A stretch of 64,000 nucleotides of DNA from Citrobacter sp. Res13-Sevr-PEB04-36 (GCF_015672735.1 NZ_JADABY010000037.1:62001-126000), one strand, 5' to 3'. Positions 18,725 through 29,324 are shown, numbered from the stretch's first letter. Notes: generated from the letters alone by a model not told the origin. Numbers and translations: made by a program.

Positions 18725-19468
18725 TTATTGGCGAATCAGCATATACAGGCGGAACAAATAGATCAGCAGCACGGCAGAAATCATATTGCTCAGCGTATTC
18801 GCCACTACCGCGCCGACGTTCGGCGTGAGTACTGCAAACGTGGGGGCTAACAGCAACAGTGACGTTTTCGCCAACAACCAACCGATCACGGCGGGCGCAA
18901 CCAGTCGCATATTAGACCACGACAGACGCATACTGTTGCGCATTGCCACAAAGACTCCCATCTTATCCTGAACCATCATCACTGGCGCAAGCGACAGCAG
19001 AATGGCCAGCAGGATGCCGGGTACAACGACCAGCATAATACCGATTTGCACCAGTAGGGTAGTCAGAAAAATCAGAATAAACAGCTTAGGTAATACCGGT
19101 GCACTAGCGCCAATCGCCCGAAGTGCGCTGACCCGATGGCCTGCCGAAATTAACTGAATCATCAGAATAATGCCGCCAGCGAGGATGGCATTACCGATAA
19201 GTCCAGAAAACGTCGAGGCCGCAGATGCGCGTAACAGGATTTGCTGCTGTTCCGGCGTCATGTTCTGCACCAGATCGAACAGTCCCACGCTATTGGTTAT
19301 CTGATCCCCTTCACTGAGTTGCGCTATCTGCGCATCGCTGGGGGAAAAAGCATGCCCGAATACCACTGTGATAAACGCGCACAACAACGATACCAGCAAG
19401 ATGGTAATGAATTGATTACGGAAAAAGTTTCCCGTGTCACGGTAAACGGACTTCGCCGTGATTGACAT
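18725..19468 (-). CDS. yciC: UPF0259 inner-membrane protein YciC
   Basis: A 247-aa protein with about six membrane helices, the E. coli length. It is often linked functionally with YciB in envelope homeostasis. The start at 19468 ([11 protein letters not shown]) is supported by AAGGAG upstream; the longer frame to 19498 runs through that ribosome binding site. It is divergent from ompW. Confidence 0.93.
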   Translation of the reverse strand: MSITAKSVYRDTGNFFRNQFITILLVSLLCAFITVVFGHAFSPSDAQIAQLSEGDQITNSVGLFDLVQNMTPEQQQILLRASAASTFSGLIGNAILAGGIILMIQLISAGHRVSALRAIGASAPVLPKLFILIFLTTLLVQIGIMLVVVPGILLAILLSLAPVMMVQDKMGVFVAMRNSMRLSWSNMRLVAPAVIGWLLAKTSLLLLAPTFAVLTPNVGAVVANTLSNMISAVLLIYLFRLYMLIRQ

Positions 19469-19702
19469 GCACTCTCCTTGAGTTTTGCAGGTGTTCATTT
19501 GCGGGCAATTGTACCCTGGATAACTCTACAGTGGCAGCATCGCGAGGTGTATGGAAAAGCATATCTTTGTAAAGCGCCGGTAATTTTTGGCTATGGCTTC
19601 AGCGTTATGCAACAACGCTGTTTGTTCTGTGTACACCATGGCGTCATTACGTCCGCATACCATTGATGAGGAAAATGCTCACATGATGGAAATATATCAA
19701 AA

Positions 19703-19716
19703 TTGATCTGAATTAA
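19703..19716. promoter_or_regulatory. Candidate FNR site upstream of ompW
   Basis: TTGATCTGAATTAA matches TTGAT-N4-ATCAA at 9 of 10 specified bases, about 150 bases upstream of the ompW ATG. Anaerobic FNR activation of ompW is known in E. coli. Confidence 0.45.
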
Positions 19717-19787
19717 GTTAACCAGGATTTTGAATGCAAGTTCTAACTTAATCTGGATCAATAAATGTTAAATTACAGGACTCAATG

Positions 19788-19804
19788 TGATCTGTGTTAG
19801 ATCA
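19788..19804. promoter_or_regulatory. Dyad TGATCT-N5-AGATCA upstream of ompW
   Basis: Perfect 6-bp inverted arms lie about 60 bases upstream of the start codon, in a position suited to an operator. The binding protein is not identified. Confidence 0.35.
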
Positions 19805-19864
19805 TTTATTACTCCATTGTAGGTATATTCATTCCGCTTTTATAACCATAACGATGGAGCGGAC

Positions 19865-20503
19865 ATGAAAAAATTAACAGTGGCAGCATTGGCATTAACA
19901 ACTCTACTTTCCGGGAACGCATTTGCGCATGAAGCAGGAGAGTTCTTTATTCGCGCAGGTTCTGCAACCGTAAGACCGACGGAAGGCGCGGGCGGTACGC
20001 TGGGCAGTTTGGGTGGGTTTGACGTCAGCAATAACACGCAACTAGGGCTGACATTCACCTATATGGCGACCGACAATATCGGTGTTGAATTACTGGCAGC
20101 AACGCCGTTTCGTCATAAAATCGGCACCGCAACCACCGGTGATATCGCAACCGTTCACCATTTACCGCCAACGTTAATGGCGCAGTGGTACTTCGGTGAC
20201 TCCAGCAGCAAGTTACGCCCTTATGTCGGCGTCGGCGTTAACTACACCACGTTCTTCGACGAAGGATTTAATGATAACGGTAAAAAAACCGGATTATCTG
20301 ACCTGAGCCTGAAAGACTCCTGGGGGGCGGCGGGGCAGGTGGGGATGGACTACTTAATCAACCGTGACTGGCTGATTAACATGTCGGTCTGGTACATGGA
20401 TATCGACACCACTGCAAGTTACAAACTGGCTGGCGCGCAGCAGCGTGACAGCGTACGCCTTGATCCGTGGGTGTTTATGTTCTCTGCGGGTTATCGTTTT
20501 TAA
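19865..20503 (+). CDS. ompW: Outer-membrane protein OmpW
   Basis: A 212-aa outer-membrane protein with a signal peptide (1-21, cleavage after AFA, mature HEAGEFF) and a C-terminal Phe (YRF), as expected for BAM-assembled barrels. The family forms an 8-stranded barrel with a narrow hydrophobic channel, implicated in passage of small hydrophobic compounds and colicin S4 binding. It is monocistronic, with a clear terminator. Confidence 0.97.
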   Translation: MKKLTVAALALTTLLSGNAFAHEAGEFFIRAGSATVRPTEGAGGTLGSLGGFDVSNNTQLGLTFTYMATDNIGVELLAATPFRHKIGTATTGDIATVHHLPPTLMAQWYFGDSSSKLRPYVGVGVNYTTFFDEGFNDNGKKTGLSDLSLKDSWGAAGQVGMDYLINRDWLINMSVWYMDIDTTASYKLAGAQQRDSVRLDPWVFMFSAGYRF

Positions 20504-20524
20504 CCTCTTGATTCAAAAACTGAA

Positions 20525-20552
20525 ATGCTGGTCGTACTTCGACCAGCTTTTT
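20525..20552 (+). terminator. Terminator of ompW
   Basis: GCTGGTCG (20527-20534) pairs with CGACCAGC (20540-20547) around TACTT and is followed by five T. Confidence 0.9.
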
Positions 20553-20634
20553 GTGTCCTGATTTTCCCTTCCTGCCTTTTCACCTTTCGATGAAATGCTA
20601 CTCTTTAAGCAAACCTGCTTTGAGAGCATTCACG

Positions 20635-20910
20635 ATGGAGTTGACCCGCCAACTGCTGCAGCAAAAAATTTCACTTCTGGAATCATCAACTAACGATGAC
20701 ATGGCAGATTTCACCCTGTATGCTGCGCGCGCGCTGCTGGTGTATATGGGCCGGGTGGAGAGCCTGGAAAAAAGCCTTGCCGTACCGATAAAACTCCCTT
20801 TTTGTAGCGCCAGTCCGGTTTGTGAAATTGAAGCCGGCTATGCCGCAGGGGTAAGTGATTGCCGAGAGGCCATTCGCCGGGCAGGCTATCCGATTGATGG
20901 TGATGATTAG
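20635..20910 (+). CDS. Hypothetical 91-aa protein upstream of a diguanylate cyclase
   Basis: The frame beginning MELTRQLLQQK is mostly helical in character, with an Ala/Leu-rich middle (ARALLVYMGRVESLEKS) and two Cys at about 56 and 62. I recognise no family. The ATG at 20635 has only a weak GAGAG upstream; further in-frame starts exist from 20551. It lies about 100 bases before the cyclase gene in the same direction, where E. coli has yciEFG instead. Coding status is likely but unproven. Confidence 0.5.
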   Translation: MELTRQLLQQKISLLESSTNDDMADFTLYAARALLVYMGRVESLEKSLAVPIKLPFCSASPVCEIEAGYAAGVSDCREAIRRAGYPIDGDD

Positions 20911-21011
20911 TTTGCGAATTTGTTAATAAAAGTGTGCTTTTCATGTATAAATCTGTAACTTAGCGCTCAGGTAACTGATTTGGTCATGCTGTTAACTATC
21001 AGGGTGGACTC

Positions 21012-22484
21012 GTGAAGATTGTGCAGGATAAGCTCAGAAACAGGCAGGCTTTGCTGGTCTCGGGTGTCATTACACTGATATTTACGTCACTATTCCTTTT
21101 TATCATTTACGAGCAGCGTACAGCCACCGCGAGTGAAGGCATTAATCGGTTGCAGACGCGTCTCATGGACATCTTTAACGACAATGAACTGATCGCGGAT
21201 GCCATCGGTGAGCGCTATCACCACACCATTAATGGCGGGCGATGTGGCGATATGTCGCGCTTTGTTCCACGCGAGGCGGGGGAATGGGGGATTAACGCCG
21301 ACCGAAAGCGGGTACATTCGGCGTCTGGAACCATTATCGCTAAGCAGGCTAATCAACAGGCTCTATGTATGTTTACCGCCGCAGAGTTTATCCGCGGAAT
21401 GGTGAATGAGCTCAATCCGGGCACCTTCGACGCACATCGCTATATCATCGCCAAAGATGCGGGTTATTTTTACTGGTTTACCCCGTCCGATTCGCGCAAT
21501 TTTACTTTTTCTGATTCTGAGATGGCGCTGAATATTGCCAACTTTTTCTATCCGCCGGTCGATTTTTATACCCGACTACTGCAAAAGAACGTCAAAAATA
21601 AAGCCCTTAGTTCGACCAATTTTTATACCGATAAAATCACCGGTGATAAGGCGTACAGTGTCGTGAGCTATATTTACGATCTGTCAGGTGATGACATCTC
21701 CGATCATATTGTGGCCTATCTGGTCTATGATCATTCGAAATCTGAACTGCAAGAAGCGTTGGCAAACGCCTTTGATTACCAGCTTCCACCTGGGCTCAAC
21801 GTGGCGATGGTGAATTTACTCAACAACGAGAGTCTTTGTTTAGCCGGTAAATGTGTCGCGATAAACAACGCCCACGTCAGGTTGTTGTCAGATAAATACG
21901 CGCTGCACTACTCGATATCGCTCGGTCGTTTTATGGTGGGTGATGCTCATGCCGGGATTGTGATTCTACTGGCGCCGTTCTTCTTTATTATCATTAGTTT
22001 TTCGTTAAAGTCGTGGCTGAATGAAAGTGACCTCAAGGTATATATCGATTCCCTGACTGGGTGCTTTAACCGGCGCATCCTCGACATTATTAAGCGCCGG
22101 GATTTATCCCATTGTTCGGTGGTGCTACTGGATTGTAATAAGTTCAAGGCAGTCAACGACACCTGGGGCCATGCGGCAGGGGATCGTGCGCTGCAAACCA
22201 TCGCCAACAGAATGCTGTCTAATACCCGAACCAGCCACGACCTGGTGATTCGGACCGGTGGGGATGAGTTTATGATCCTACTGTTTCGCTCTCAGGCGAG
22301 TGACGCTATCGCCATTGCCGAGCGTATTAGTGGGCAGGTTAATAATCACGTATTTGTGGTGGAGGGGCACACTGTGCCGCTGTCTGTGTCATGGGGAATT
22401 GCGGAAGTGAACGGTGAACTGGATGTGGCTATTCAGAACGCGGATAACGCGATGTACAAAATGAAGCAGGCGAAAGAAGAGTAA
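21012..22484 (+). CDS. Membrane-anchored diguanylate cyclase with periplasmic sensor domain
   Basis: A 490-aa protein. TM1 spans about 14-34, a periplasmic domain of about 280 residues containing several Cys (78, 119, 276, 281) follows, and TM2 spans 314-335. The cytoplasmic GGDEF domain (about 345-487) has DSLTGCFNRR at its start and an intact GGDEF active site at 416-420, so c-di-GMP synthesis is expected. The usual RxxD inhibitory site reads TSHD, so classical product inhibition may be absent. The start is GTG with AGGGTGG five bases upstream. The overall layout resembles DgcJ/YeaJ, but I assign no symbol. The ligand is unknown. Confidence 0.88.
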   Translation: MKIVQDKLRNRQALLVSGVITLIFTSLFLFIIYEQRTATASEGINRLQTRLMDIFNDNELIADAIGERYHHTINGGRCGDMSRFVPREAGEWGINADRKRVHSASGTIIAKQANQQALCMFTAAEFIRGMVNELNPGTFDAHRYIIAKDAGYFYWFTPSDSRNFTFSDSEMALNIANFFYPPVDFYTRLLQKNVKNKALSSTNFYTDKITGDKAYSVVSYIYDLSGDDISDHIVAYLVYDHSKSELQEALANAFDYQLPPGLNVAMVNLLNNESLCLAGKCVAINNAHVRLLSDKYALHYSISLGRFMVGDAHAGIVILLAPFFFIIISFSLKSWLNESDLKVYIDSLTGCFNRRILDIIKRRDLSHCSVVLLDCNKFKAVNDTWGHAAGDRALQTIANRMLSNTRTSHDLVIRTGGDEFMILLFRSQASDAIAIAERISGQVNNHVFVVEGHTVPLSVSWGIAEVNGELDVAIQNADNAMYKMKQAKEE

Positions 22485-22509
22485 AACCGCCAGATTTACG
22501 CTGGCGGTT
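22483..22509. terminator. Terminator shared by the cyclase gene and the trp operon
   Basis: AACCGCCAG (22485-22493) pairs with CTGGCGGTT (22501-22509) around a 7-nt loop. The minus-strand side continues TTTTAC, suiting the trp operon, whose last gene ends at 22518. Confidence 0.8.
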
Positions 22510-22517
22510 GTGGCTTC

Positions 22518-23324
22518 TTACTGATGAGTGGCGGCTTTCATCGCGCTGACAAAGGCTTTTAGCTCTGCCAGCATTTGTTCCGGTGCGGCGACGTTTTTCT
22601 CAATGATTTTCACAATCGCCGAGCCGGAAATCGCCCCGGCAGCCCCCGCTTCAATCGCTCCCGTGACCTGCTCAGGCGCAGAGATACCAAAGCCTTGCAG
22701 CGACGGCGGCGCATCGTACTGTTTTAGCTTTTCGACCAGATGATGCAGCGGCAACGCGGCACGATTTTCAGCGCCAGTCACGCCAGCACGAGACAACAGA
22801 TAGGTATAACCGCGCCCATGGGACGCAATCTGGCGCAGCAGGTCGTCATTGGCGTTAGGCGGGCAGATGAAAATGGGGGCCACGTTGTGGCGCAGCGCTG
22901 CCGCCCTGAATGGTGCGGACTCTTCAACCGGCACATCGGCGACTAATACCGAATCCACCCCGACTTTTTCACACTGTGCGTAAAACGCATCAATACCCTT
23001 ACTGAACACCAGGTTGGCATACATCAGCAGACCAATGGGAATAGTCGGGTGTTTTTGTCGGATCAGCGCGAGCATTTCGAAGCATTGCGACGGCGTGACG
23101 CCAGCGGCAAAAGCACGTAAGGTCGCGTCCTGAATAGTTGGGCCGTCAGCCAACGGGTCGGAGAAGGGAATTCCGAGTTCGAGTGCGTCGGCACCGGCTT
23201 CGATCAACGTATCAATAATCTTCAGCGACTGTTCAACAGAAGGGTCGCCGAGGGTGACGAAGGGGACAAATGCACCTTCTTTGCGGTCCTTCAGCTGTGC
23301 AAACAGGTTTTCATAACGTTCCAT
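22518..23324 (-). CDS. trpA: Tryptophan synthase alpha subunit
   Basis: A 268-aa TIM-barrel subunit that splits indole-3-glycerol phosphate into indole and glyceraldehyde 3-phosphate, channelling indole to TrpB. Catalytic Glu49 and Asp60 lie in [14 protein letters not shown]. Its start overlaps the trpB stop by one base, showing translational coupling. It is last in trpLEDCBA. Confidence 0.98.
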   Translation of the reverse strand: MERYENLFAQLKDRKEGAFVPFVTLGDPSVEQSLKIIDTLIEAGADALELGIPFSDPLADGPTIQDATLRAFAAGVTPSQCFEMLALIRQKHPTIPIGLLMYANLVFSKGIDAFYAQCEKVGVDSVLVADVPVEESAPFRAAALRHNVAPIFICPPNANDDLLRQIASHGRGYTYLLSRAGVTGAENRAALPLHHLVEKLKQYDAPPSLQGFGISAPEQVTGAIEAGAAGAISGSAIVKIIEKNVAAPEQMLAELKAFVSAMKAATHQ

Positions 23325-24517
23325 CAGATTTCCCCTCGTGCTTTCAGAATATCGTGTACGGTAAAGATGTCTTTGTCGCCGCGACCGGAGAGGTTAACCA
23401 CCAGCAGCTGCTCTTTTTCCGGATCCTCGCGCATCATTTTCAACGCGTGCGCCAGGGCATGTGATGATTCCAGGGCCGGAATGATCCCTTCATGCAGGCA
23501 CAGGGTCTTGAAGGCTTCCAGCGCTTCGTCATCGGTAATTGACACGTAATCGGCGCGGCCAATGCTGTTCAGGTAGGCATGCTGTGGCCCGACAGACGGG
23601 AAATCCAGACCGGCAGAAATCGAGTAGGACTCTTCGATTTGTCCCTCTTCGGTTTGCATCATCGGCGATTTCATGCCGAAGTAAATCCCGACGCGACCAT
23701 GCTTCAACGGCGCGCCGTGTTCACCGGATTCAATCCCATGTCCGCCCGGTTCAACGCCAATCAGCCCGACGCTGGTGTCATTAATAAAGTCCGCAAACAT
23801 ACCGATAGCATTCGACCCACCACCCACGCAGGCGATAACGGCATCTGGCAGACGACCTTCTTTTTCGAGGATCTGCGCTTTGGTTTCTTCACCGATCATG
23901 CGCTGGAACTCACGTACAATGGTCGGGAAAGGATGCGGGCCCGCCGCTGTACCAAGCATATAGTGCGCAGTATCGTAGCTGCCAGACCAGTCGCGCAGCG
24001 CTTCGTTACAGGCATCTTTCAGTGTGGCGGAGCCGCTGTGTACCGGGATCACCTCGGCGCCCATCAGCCGCATACGGAACACGTTAGGAGATTGACGTTC
24101 GATGTCTTTCGCACCCATATAGATGCGACACTTCAGGCCAAGCAAGGCACAGGCGAGCGCGGAGGCTACGCCGTGTTGACCGGCTCCTGTTTCAGCGATG
24201 ATCTCCGTTTTACCCATACGTTTTGCCAGCAGCGCCTGACCCAACACCTGGTTGGTCTTGTGCGCACCACCGTGCAGCAAGTCTTCACGCTTCAGATACA
24301 GCGTGGTGCGAGTGCCCGCAGTAATGTTTTGGCATTTGGTCAGCGCAGTAGGACGGCCTGCATAGTTTTTCAGCAGGTCGGTAAACTGCGCCTGAAACTC
24401 AGGATCTTTCTGTGCGCTGACGAAGGCTTCTTCCAGCTGGCACAGGGCAGGCATCAGAATCTGTGGCACATACATGCCGCCAAATTCACCAAAATAGGGG
24501 TTGAGTAATGTTGTCAT
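23324..24517 (-). CDS. trpB: Tryptophan synthase beta subunit
   Basis: A 397-aa PLP enzyme joining indole and serine to make tryptophan. The PLP lysine is in HKTNQ (Lys87) and the phosphate-binding loop is GGGSNAIG. The start at 24517 (MTTLLNPYF) matches relatives and follows AAGGA; the longer frame to 24574 overlaps the end of trpC and is not used. Confidence 0.98.
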   Translation of the reverse strand: MTTLLNPYFGEFGGMYVPQILMPALCQLEEAFVSAQKDPEFQAQFTDLLKNYAGRPTALTKCQNITAGTRTTLYLKREDLLHGGAHKTNQVLGQALLAKRMGKTEIIAETGAGQHGVASALACALLGLKCRIYMGAKDIERQSPNVFRMRLMGAEVIPVHSGSATLKDACNEALRDWSGSYDTAHYMLGTAAGPHPFPTIVREFQRMIGEETKAQILEKEGRLPDAVIACVGGGSNAIGMFADFINDTSVGLIGVEPGGHGIESGEHGAPLKHGRVGIYFGMKSPMMQTEEGQIEESYSISAGLDFPSVGPQHAYLNSIGRADYVSITDDEALEAFKTLCLHEGIIPALESSHALAHALKMMREDPEKEQLLVVNLSGRGDKDIFTVHDILKARGEI

Positions 24518-24527
24518 GTCCTTTTCC

Positions 24528-25889
24528 TTAATATGCGCGCAGTGTTTGAAAGACCGAGGCCAGCAGACGCGCATCTTTGATGCCCGGCTGTGACTCTACG
24601 CCAGAATTGAAATCGAGACCGGCACAGCCGGTTTTAGCCGCTTCGACGCAGTTATCTGCACCGAGTCCGCCAGCCAGTAAAACGTTATCCAGTGATTGTC
24701 CACCCAACAGGGACCAGTCAAAGCGCTGTCCGCTGCCGCCCTGGCCATTGTCGAAAACGTATTTATCAACACGCTGATAGCTGCGGGCTGGCAGTGACTC
24801 GCCCACGCTTAGTGCTTTCCAGATTTGCACCTGTTGCGGTAATGCCGAGCGCAATGTGTCGACATAGGTCTGATCCTCGTTCCCGTGCAGCTGCACGGCT
24901 GTCAGTGACAAATGCCCGACGGTGGCGCACACGTCATCGATATTGCTGTCGCAAAACACGCCAACGTACTGCAGCGGCGCACCGGTCATGACCTCACGCG
25001 CCTGATCAACACTGACTGCACGTGGTGACGAAGGAACAAAAATCAGGCCACCATAAATTGCGCCGGATTCATACGCCGTGTGGGCATCCTGCGCGCGCGT
25101 CAGGCCGCAGACTTTATTCTCGCCGAGCAAAACGCGACGCACCGCGGCATGCAGGTCCTGATGCGACATCAGCGCGGAGCCAATCAGAAAACCGTTGGCG
25201 AAATGGCTGAGTTCGCGCACCTGGCCGTAGGTATTAATGCCGGACTCGCTGATGACGGTCACGCCGTGGCCCAGTCGTGGTGCCAGTTGGCGGGTGCGAT
25301 TGAGGTCAATCGACAGGTCGCGCAGGTCGCGGTTGTTAATGCCCACGACTTTTGCGCCAAGCGCAATGGCACGTTCTAGCTCTTCTTCGTTGCTGACCTC
25401 GGTCAGTACGCCCATTTTCAGGCTGTGCGCCACGGCGGCAAGCTGACGATATTGTTCGTCATCCAGCACGGACAACATCAGTAAACAGGCGTCAGCCTGG
25501 TAGTGACGGGCCAGGTAAATCTGGTAAGGATCGATAATAAAGTCTTTACACAGAATCGGCTGCGGTGCGATGCGGCTGACGATGGGCAGGAAATCAAAGC
25601 TTCCCTGGAAATATTTCTCGTCGGTTAGCACGGAAATCGCCGAGGCATAATGTTTATACACACCCGCAATGTGTGCCGGGTCAAAGTCATCACGGATCAC
25701 GCCTTTTGACGGAGAGGCTTTTTTGCACTCCAGAATAAACGCGGTACGCGCGCCTTGCAGCGCATCATAAAAGTGTCGCGAGCTGGGCTGAACATCATTT
25801 TGAAAGCTGGCCAGCGGTTGTTGTTGTTTGCGGGCTTCTACCCAAATCGCCTTGTCTGCGACAATTTTCGCTAAAACGGTTTGCATCAT
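24528..25889 (-). CDS. trpC: Bifunctional indole-3-glycerol-phosphate synthase / phosphoribosylanthranilate isomerase
   Basis: A 453-aa fusion of two TIM barrels. The N-terminal IGPS domain (about 1-256) contains [10 protein letters not shown], and the C-terminal PRAI domain (about 257-453) begins [12 protein letters not shown] with catalytic Cys and, later, Asp. It catalyses the two steps between phosphoribosyl-anthranilate and indole-3-glycerol phosphate. The start abuts the trpD stop without a gap. Confidence 0.98.
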   Translation of the reverse strand: MMQTVLAKIVADKAIWVEARKQQQPLASFQNDVQPSSRHFYDALQGARTAFILECKKASPSKGVIRDDFDPAHIAGVYKHYASAISVLTDEKYFQGSFDFLPIVSRIAPQPILCKDFIIDPYQIYLARHYQADACLLMLSVLDDEQYRQLAAVAHSLKMGVLTEVSNEEELERAIALGAKVVGINNRDLRDLSIDLNRTRQLAPRLGHGVTVISESGINTYGQVRELSHFANGFLIGSALMSHQDLHAAVRRVLLGENKVCGLTRAQDAHTAYESGAIYGGLIFVPSSPRAVSVDQAREVMTGAPLQYVGVFCDSNIDDVCATVGHLSLTAVQLHGNEDQTYVDTLRSALPQQVQIWKALSVGESLPARSYQRVDKYVFDNGQGGSGQRFDWSLLGGQSLDNVLLAGGLGADNCVEAAKTGCAGLDFNSGVESQPGIKDARLLASVFQTLRAY

Positions 25890-27485
25890 TTACCCTCTTG
25901 CTGCCAGGGCGGTGACCCGGTCATAGGCCGCACCGCTACGCAGGACATTAATCACGATTTGTGCGTTGGCTTTTAAATCTTCTTCGCCGTGCAGGCGCAT
26001 TAACATGGCGACATTCGCCGCCACGGCGGCCTCGTGCGCGGCTTCACCTTTACCTTGTAACAAGCGACTGAGAATGTCACGGTTTTCTTCCGGCGTGCCG
26101 CCCGCCAGCTGTTCCTGGTGATATGGCGTCAGGCCAAAGTCGTCTGCCGTTAGCTGATAGCTCTTGATTTCACCGTCATGCAATTCGGCCACAATGGTCG
26201 GTGCATGCAGTGAAACTTCATCCATTCCGCCGCTGTGCACCACGGCTGCACGCTGATATCCCAGCACGCGCAGGGTTTCGGCAATGGGCAGTACCAGTTC
26301 CGGGCTGTAGACGCCGATCAGCGCCAGTGGCGGATGCGCAGGGTTAATCAGCGGTCCGAGCACGTTAAAAAGCGTGCGGGTTTTGAGCTGCTGGCGAACC
26401 GGCATGGCGTGACGAAAACCGGTGTGATATTTCGGCGCAAACAGGAAACATACGCCCAGTTCGTCAAGCGCCAGACGCGACTTATCGGCATTCATATCCA
26501 GGTTGATGCCAAAGGCTGCCAGCAGATCGGATGATCCTGATTTACTGGAGACGCTACGGTTACCGTGCTTCGCCACCTTTAACCCACAGGCCGCGGCGAC
26601 AAACGCGCTGGCGGTGGAAATGTTGATGCTGTTGCTGCCGTCACCGCCGGTCCCGACAATGTCGGCAAACAGATAGTCCGGACGCGGGAAAGGCGCGGCG
26701 TTCTCCAGCAGGGCCGTCGCCGCCCCGGCAATTTCATTCGGATGCTCACCGCGCACTTTCATGCTGACCAGTGCGGCAGCCAGTTGTTCCGGCTTCAGTT
26801 CACCGCGCACAACCGCAGAGAACAATTGGTGGCTCTCCTGCTGGGACAGCGTCTGGGCCTGATACAGTTTTTCGAGAATAGGTTGCAGCGTGTTGGTTTG
26901 TTCAAGCTTCTGCTGCGCCCAGGCCAGCGTTTGCTCCAGCAGACGCGCGCCCTGAGTGGTGAGAATTGATTCCGGATGGAACTGGAATCCGCACACGCGG
27001 TCGGTGTCGTGGCGAACCGCCATCACCATACCGTTGAAGTGGGCGTTAATGGTTAAGCCCGCCGGGACGTTGCTGCCGACCAGTGAATGGTAACGTGCCA
27101 CCGGCAGGGGATTAGCCAGACCGGCGAACATTTCCTGGCCGTCGTGTTCGATGCTGGAGGCTTTACCGTGCAGGATTTCTCCCGCCTGACCCACATACCC
27201 GCCGTAGGCTTCGACAATCGCCTGATGCCCAAGGCAAATCCCGATGATCGGCAACTTGCCGCGCAGGCGAGTTAATAACTCCGGCATGCAGCCCGCTTCG
27301 CTTGGCGCCCCCGGACCTGGTGAGAGCATCAGTACCGGGTTTTTCATGGTCGCCAGGCGGTCAATTAAAGTCTGTGCAGGGATATGGTTGCGGTAAATCA
27401 CTACGTTGTGGCCGTTGGTACGCAGCTGATCTGCCAGGTTATAGGTAAAAGAGTCGATGTTATCGAGCAGCAGAATATCAGCCAT
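25890..27485 (-). CDS. trpD: Bifunctional anthranilate synthase glutaminase / anthranilate phosphoribosyltransferase
   Basis: A 531-aa TrpG-TrpD fusion typical of enterics. The class I glutamine amidotransferase domain (1-195) has the nucleophile Cys in GICLGHQ and the HPES triad region (FQFHPES). The phosphoribosyltransferase domain has [13 protein letters not shown] for PRPP binding. The N-terminal part supplies ammonia to TrpE. The start overlaps the trpE stop by one base (TAATG). Confidence 0.98.
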   Translation of the reverse strand: MADILLLDNIDSFTYNLADQLRTNGHNVVIYRNHIPAQTLIDRLATMKNPVLMLSPGPGAPSEAGCMPELLTRLRGKLPIIGICLGHQAIVEAYGGYVGQAGEILHGKASSIEHDGQEMFAGLANPLPVARYHSLVGSNVPAGLTINAHFNGMVMAVRHDTDRVCGFQFHPESILTTQGARLLEQTLAWAQQKLEQTNTLQPILEKLYQAQTLSQQESHQLFSAVVRGELKPEQLAAALVSMKVRGEHPNEIAGAATALLENAAPFPRPDYLFADIVGTGGDGSNSINISTASAFVAAACGLKVAKHGNRSVSSKSGSSDLLAAFGINLDMNADKSRLALDELGVCFLFAPKYHTGFRHAMPVRQQLKTRTLFNVLGPLINPAHPPLALIGVYSPELVLPIAETLRVLGYQRAAVVHSGGMDEVSLHAPTIVAELHDGEIKSYQLTADDFGLTPYHQEQLAGGTPEENRDILSRLLQGKGEAAHEAAVAANVAMLMRLHGEEDLKANAQIVINVLRSGAAYDRVTALAARG

Positions 27486-29047
27486 TAGAAAATCTCCTGT
27501 GCATGGTGCGCGGTGGCGATAGCACGCAGAACCGCACGCGCTTTATTACGGGTTTCATCGGCTTCAGACTGCGGTACAGAATCCAGAACAATCCCGGCAC
27601 CGGCCTGCACGGTGGCGATACCGTCTTCTACCAGGGCAGAACGAATCACAATACAGGTGTCCAGATCGCCGTGGGCGGTGAAGTAACCGACCGCACCGCC
27701 ATAGCTACCGCGGCGGCGACCTTCAGCCTCGGCGATGAGCTGCATGGCGCGCACTTTCGGCGCACCGCTCAGCGTGCCCATATTCATACAGGCACGGTAT
27801 GCATGCAGGACGTCAAGGTCGTGACGAAGTTCGCCGACCACGCGGGAAACCAGGTGCATCACGAAGGAATAACGGTCAACTTTGGTCAGGTCGGCCACGT
27901 AGCGACTGCCCGGGGTGCAGATACGCGCCAGGTCATTACGCGCCAGGTCCACCAGCATCAGGTGTTCGGAAAGTTCTTTATGGTCTGTGCGCATTTCCAG
28001 CTCAATACGGCTGTCGAGATCGCGATCCAGCGAGCCGTCAGCACGACGACCGCGCGGGCGGGTCCCGGCGATCGGGTAGATCTCAATCTGGCGGCTGGTG
28101 GCATCGTATTTCAGCGAACTTTCCGGCGAGGCGCCGAACAACGTGAAATCGTTATCCTGCATGAAAAACATGTACGGGCTGGGATTACTCTTTTTCAGCA
28201 CATAATAGGCAGCAAGTGGTGACGGGCAGGGCAGCGAAAAGCGGCGGGAAGGCACCACCTGGAAAATCTCACCGGCACGAATGGCTTTTTGCAAACTGCG
28301 CACGACGGTACCGAACTCTTCATCGCTCTGATTACACTCGCAGCGCATTTCTGGTACTTCGATAACGGGCAGCAGCGGCGCGGGTTCGGTTAACTGCTGG
28401 CTCAACTGCGCCAGTCGGTGGGCCAGACGCTGTTTTTCTTCCTCGCAGGGCGTGAACACGCTGGCCTGAATACGGGTGCTTTTTTTCTGGTGGTCAATGA
28501 CCATCAGGGTTTCGGCCAGGTAGAAGCAGTAATCAGGGCAGCGGTTGCCGGCTTCAAGCTGGGGTAAATCTTCGAATCCGGCGACCAGATCGTAGGAAAA
28601 CAGACCGCCGAAGAACATAGCTTCACGCTCCTGCTCTGGCACGTTAACCAGTTCCTGCATTAAACGGAACGTGTCAAAGACCGACAGGGAACATAAGCGG
28701 GCATCTTCATCCAGCAGTGGGCTGACAGCCGGGAAGCGCAGCTGACGGGTATTCGGCTGTTGTTGGTTTTCAACGCCAGCGGGCAGGGCAGCATCCAGCA
28801 ACGGGAGCAGGGAGGCGCCATTCGCCGACAATGCCTGAATAGTGACGGTGTCACCTAAGGCGGTAATACGCAGCGCGCTGTCGACCAGCAGCAGGCTCTT
28901 CAGGTCGTCCTTGCTGTCGATATCGGCGGATTCCAGTAACAACGTCGCCGGGCGCGCACCACAAACCTGATGAAACAGCTCGGTCGGGTTGTTACGGTAG
29001 GCTGCGTCACAGGCCAGCAGTTCGAGTGTCGGTTTTTGTGTTTGCAT
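27485..29047 (-). CDS. trpE: Anthranilate synthase component I
   Basis: A 520-aa chorismate-using enzyme that makes anthranilate with the TrpD glutaminase. The tryptophan feedback site LLES lies near residues 38-41 and the catalytic core contains GASPESS and PIAGTRPRG. The start at 29047 ([11 protein letters not shown]) is the conserved one; the frame to 29059 is only four codons longer. It is preceded by the leader and attenuator. Confidence 0.98.
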   Translation of the reverse strand: MQTQKPTLELLACDAAYRNNPTELFHQVCGARPATLLLESADIDSKDDLKSLLLVDSALRITALGDTVTIQALSANGASLLPLLDAALPAGVENQQQPNTRQLRFPAVSPLLDEDARLCSLSVFDTFRLMQELVNVPEQEREAMFFGGLFSYDLVAGFEDLPQLEAGNRCPDYCFYLAETLMVIDHQKKSTRIQASVFTPCEEEKQRLAHRLAQLSQQLTEPAPLLPVIEVPEMRCECNQSDEEFGTVVRSLQKAIRAGEIFQVVPSRRFSLPCPSPLAAYYVLKKSNPSPYMFFMQDNDFTLFGASPESSLKYDATSRQIEIYPIAGTRPRGRRADGSLDRDLDSRIELEMRTDHKELSEHLMLVDLARNDLARICTPGSRYVADLTKVDRYSFVMHLVSRVVGELRHDLDVLHAYRACMNMGTLSGAPKVRAMQLIAEAEGRRRGSYGGAVGYFTAHGDLDTCIVIRSALVEDGIATVQAGAGIVLDSVPQSEADETRNKARAVLRAIATAHHAQEIF

Positions 29048-29070
29048 CGTTATTCTCATTAATTTTGTTC

Positions 29071-29097
29071 AAAAAAAAGCCCGCTTAGTTGGCGGGC
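29071..29097 (-). terminator. trp attenuator (3:4 terminator hairpin)
   Basis: On the minus strand GCCCGC and GCGGGC form a GC-rich stem around CAACTAA, followed by eight T. It lies between trpL and trpE. The sequence corresponds closely to the E. coli trp attenuator, which is controlled by ribosome position on trpL. Confidence 0.93.
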
Positions 29098-29141
29098 CGG
29101 GTATCTGGTTGCATATTGCAGACGTAAGACACTGCCCGAAA

Positions 29142-29186
29142 TCAGGAAGTGCGCCACCCACCGTGCAGGACATATGTTGCTTTCAT
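29142..29186 (-). CDS. trpL: trp operon leader peptide with a single Trp codon
   Basis: A 14-codon peptide reading MKATYVLHGGWRTS, too short for ordinary gene finding but at the exact leader position. E. coli has [14 protein letters not shown] and Salmonella a peptide ending HGWWRTS. Here codon 10 is GGG (Gly) instead of TGG, leaving only one Trp codon (codon 11). The attenuator downstream is intact. Confidence 0.92.
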   Translation of the reverse strand: MKATYVLHGGWRTS

Positions 29187-29218
29187 CTCAGATACCTTCT
29201 TTCTTCATGTGAACTTAC

Positions 29219-29236
29219 GTACTAGTTAACTAGTTC
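29219..29236. promoter_or_regulatory. TrpR operator
   Basis: GTACTAGTTAACTAGTTC is a near-perfect palindrome matching the TrpR operator core CTAGTTAACTAG. It overlaps the trp promoter -10 hexamer, so TrpR-tryptophan would block RNA polymerase. Confidence 0.93.
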
Positions 29237-29252
29237 AATGGAATAAAGTCAA
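29224..29252 (-). promoter_or_regulatory. trp operon promoter
   Basis: On the minus strand -35 TTGACT (complement of 29247-29252) is separated by 17 bases from -10 TTAACT (complement of 29224-29229). This is the E. coli trp promoter layout with one base different in the -35. Confidence 0.92.
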
Positions 29253-29324
29253 CACCTGATTTCAGTAAATTTGTTAAAACGCTATGATGAGCGTGATACA
29301 ACATTTATTGAAACGGGAGCCGCC

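Larger units (their letters stand above)
19469..19864. other. yciC-ompW divergent regulatory region
   Basis: About 400 AT-rich bases without a supported gene. It holds the FNR-like site at 19703-19716 and a perfect 6-bp dyad at 19788-19804 upstream of ompW. In E. coli ompW is activated by FNR and responds to other anaerobic and stress regulators. Confidence 0.55.

Noticed and set aside
23579..24508. 309-codon plus-strand frame opposite trpB
   Set aside because: Shadow of trpB, a complete and conserved gene.
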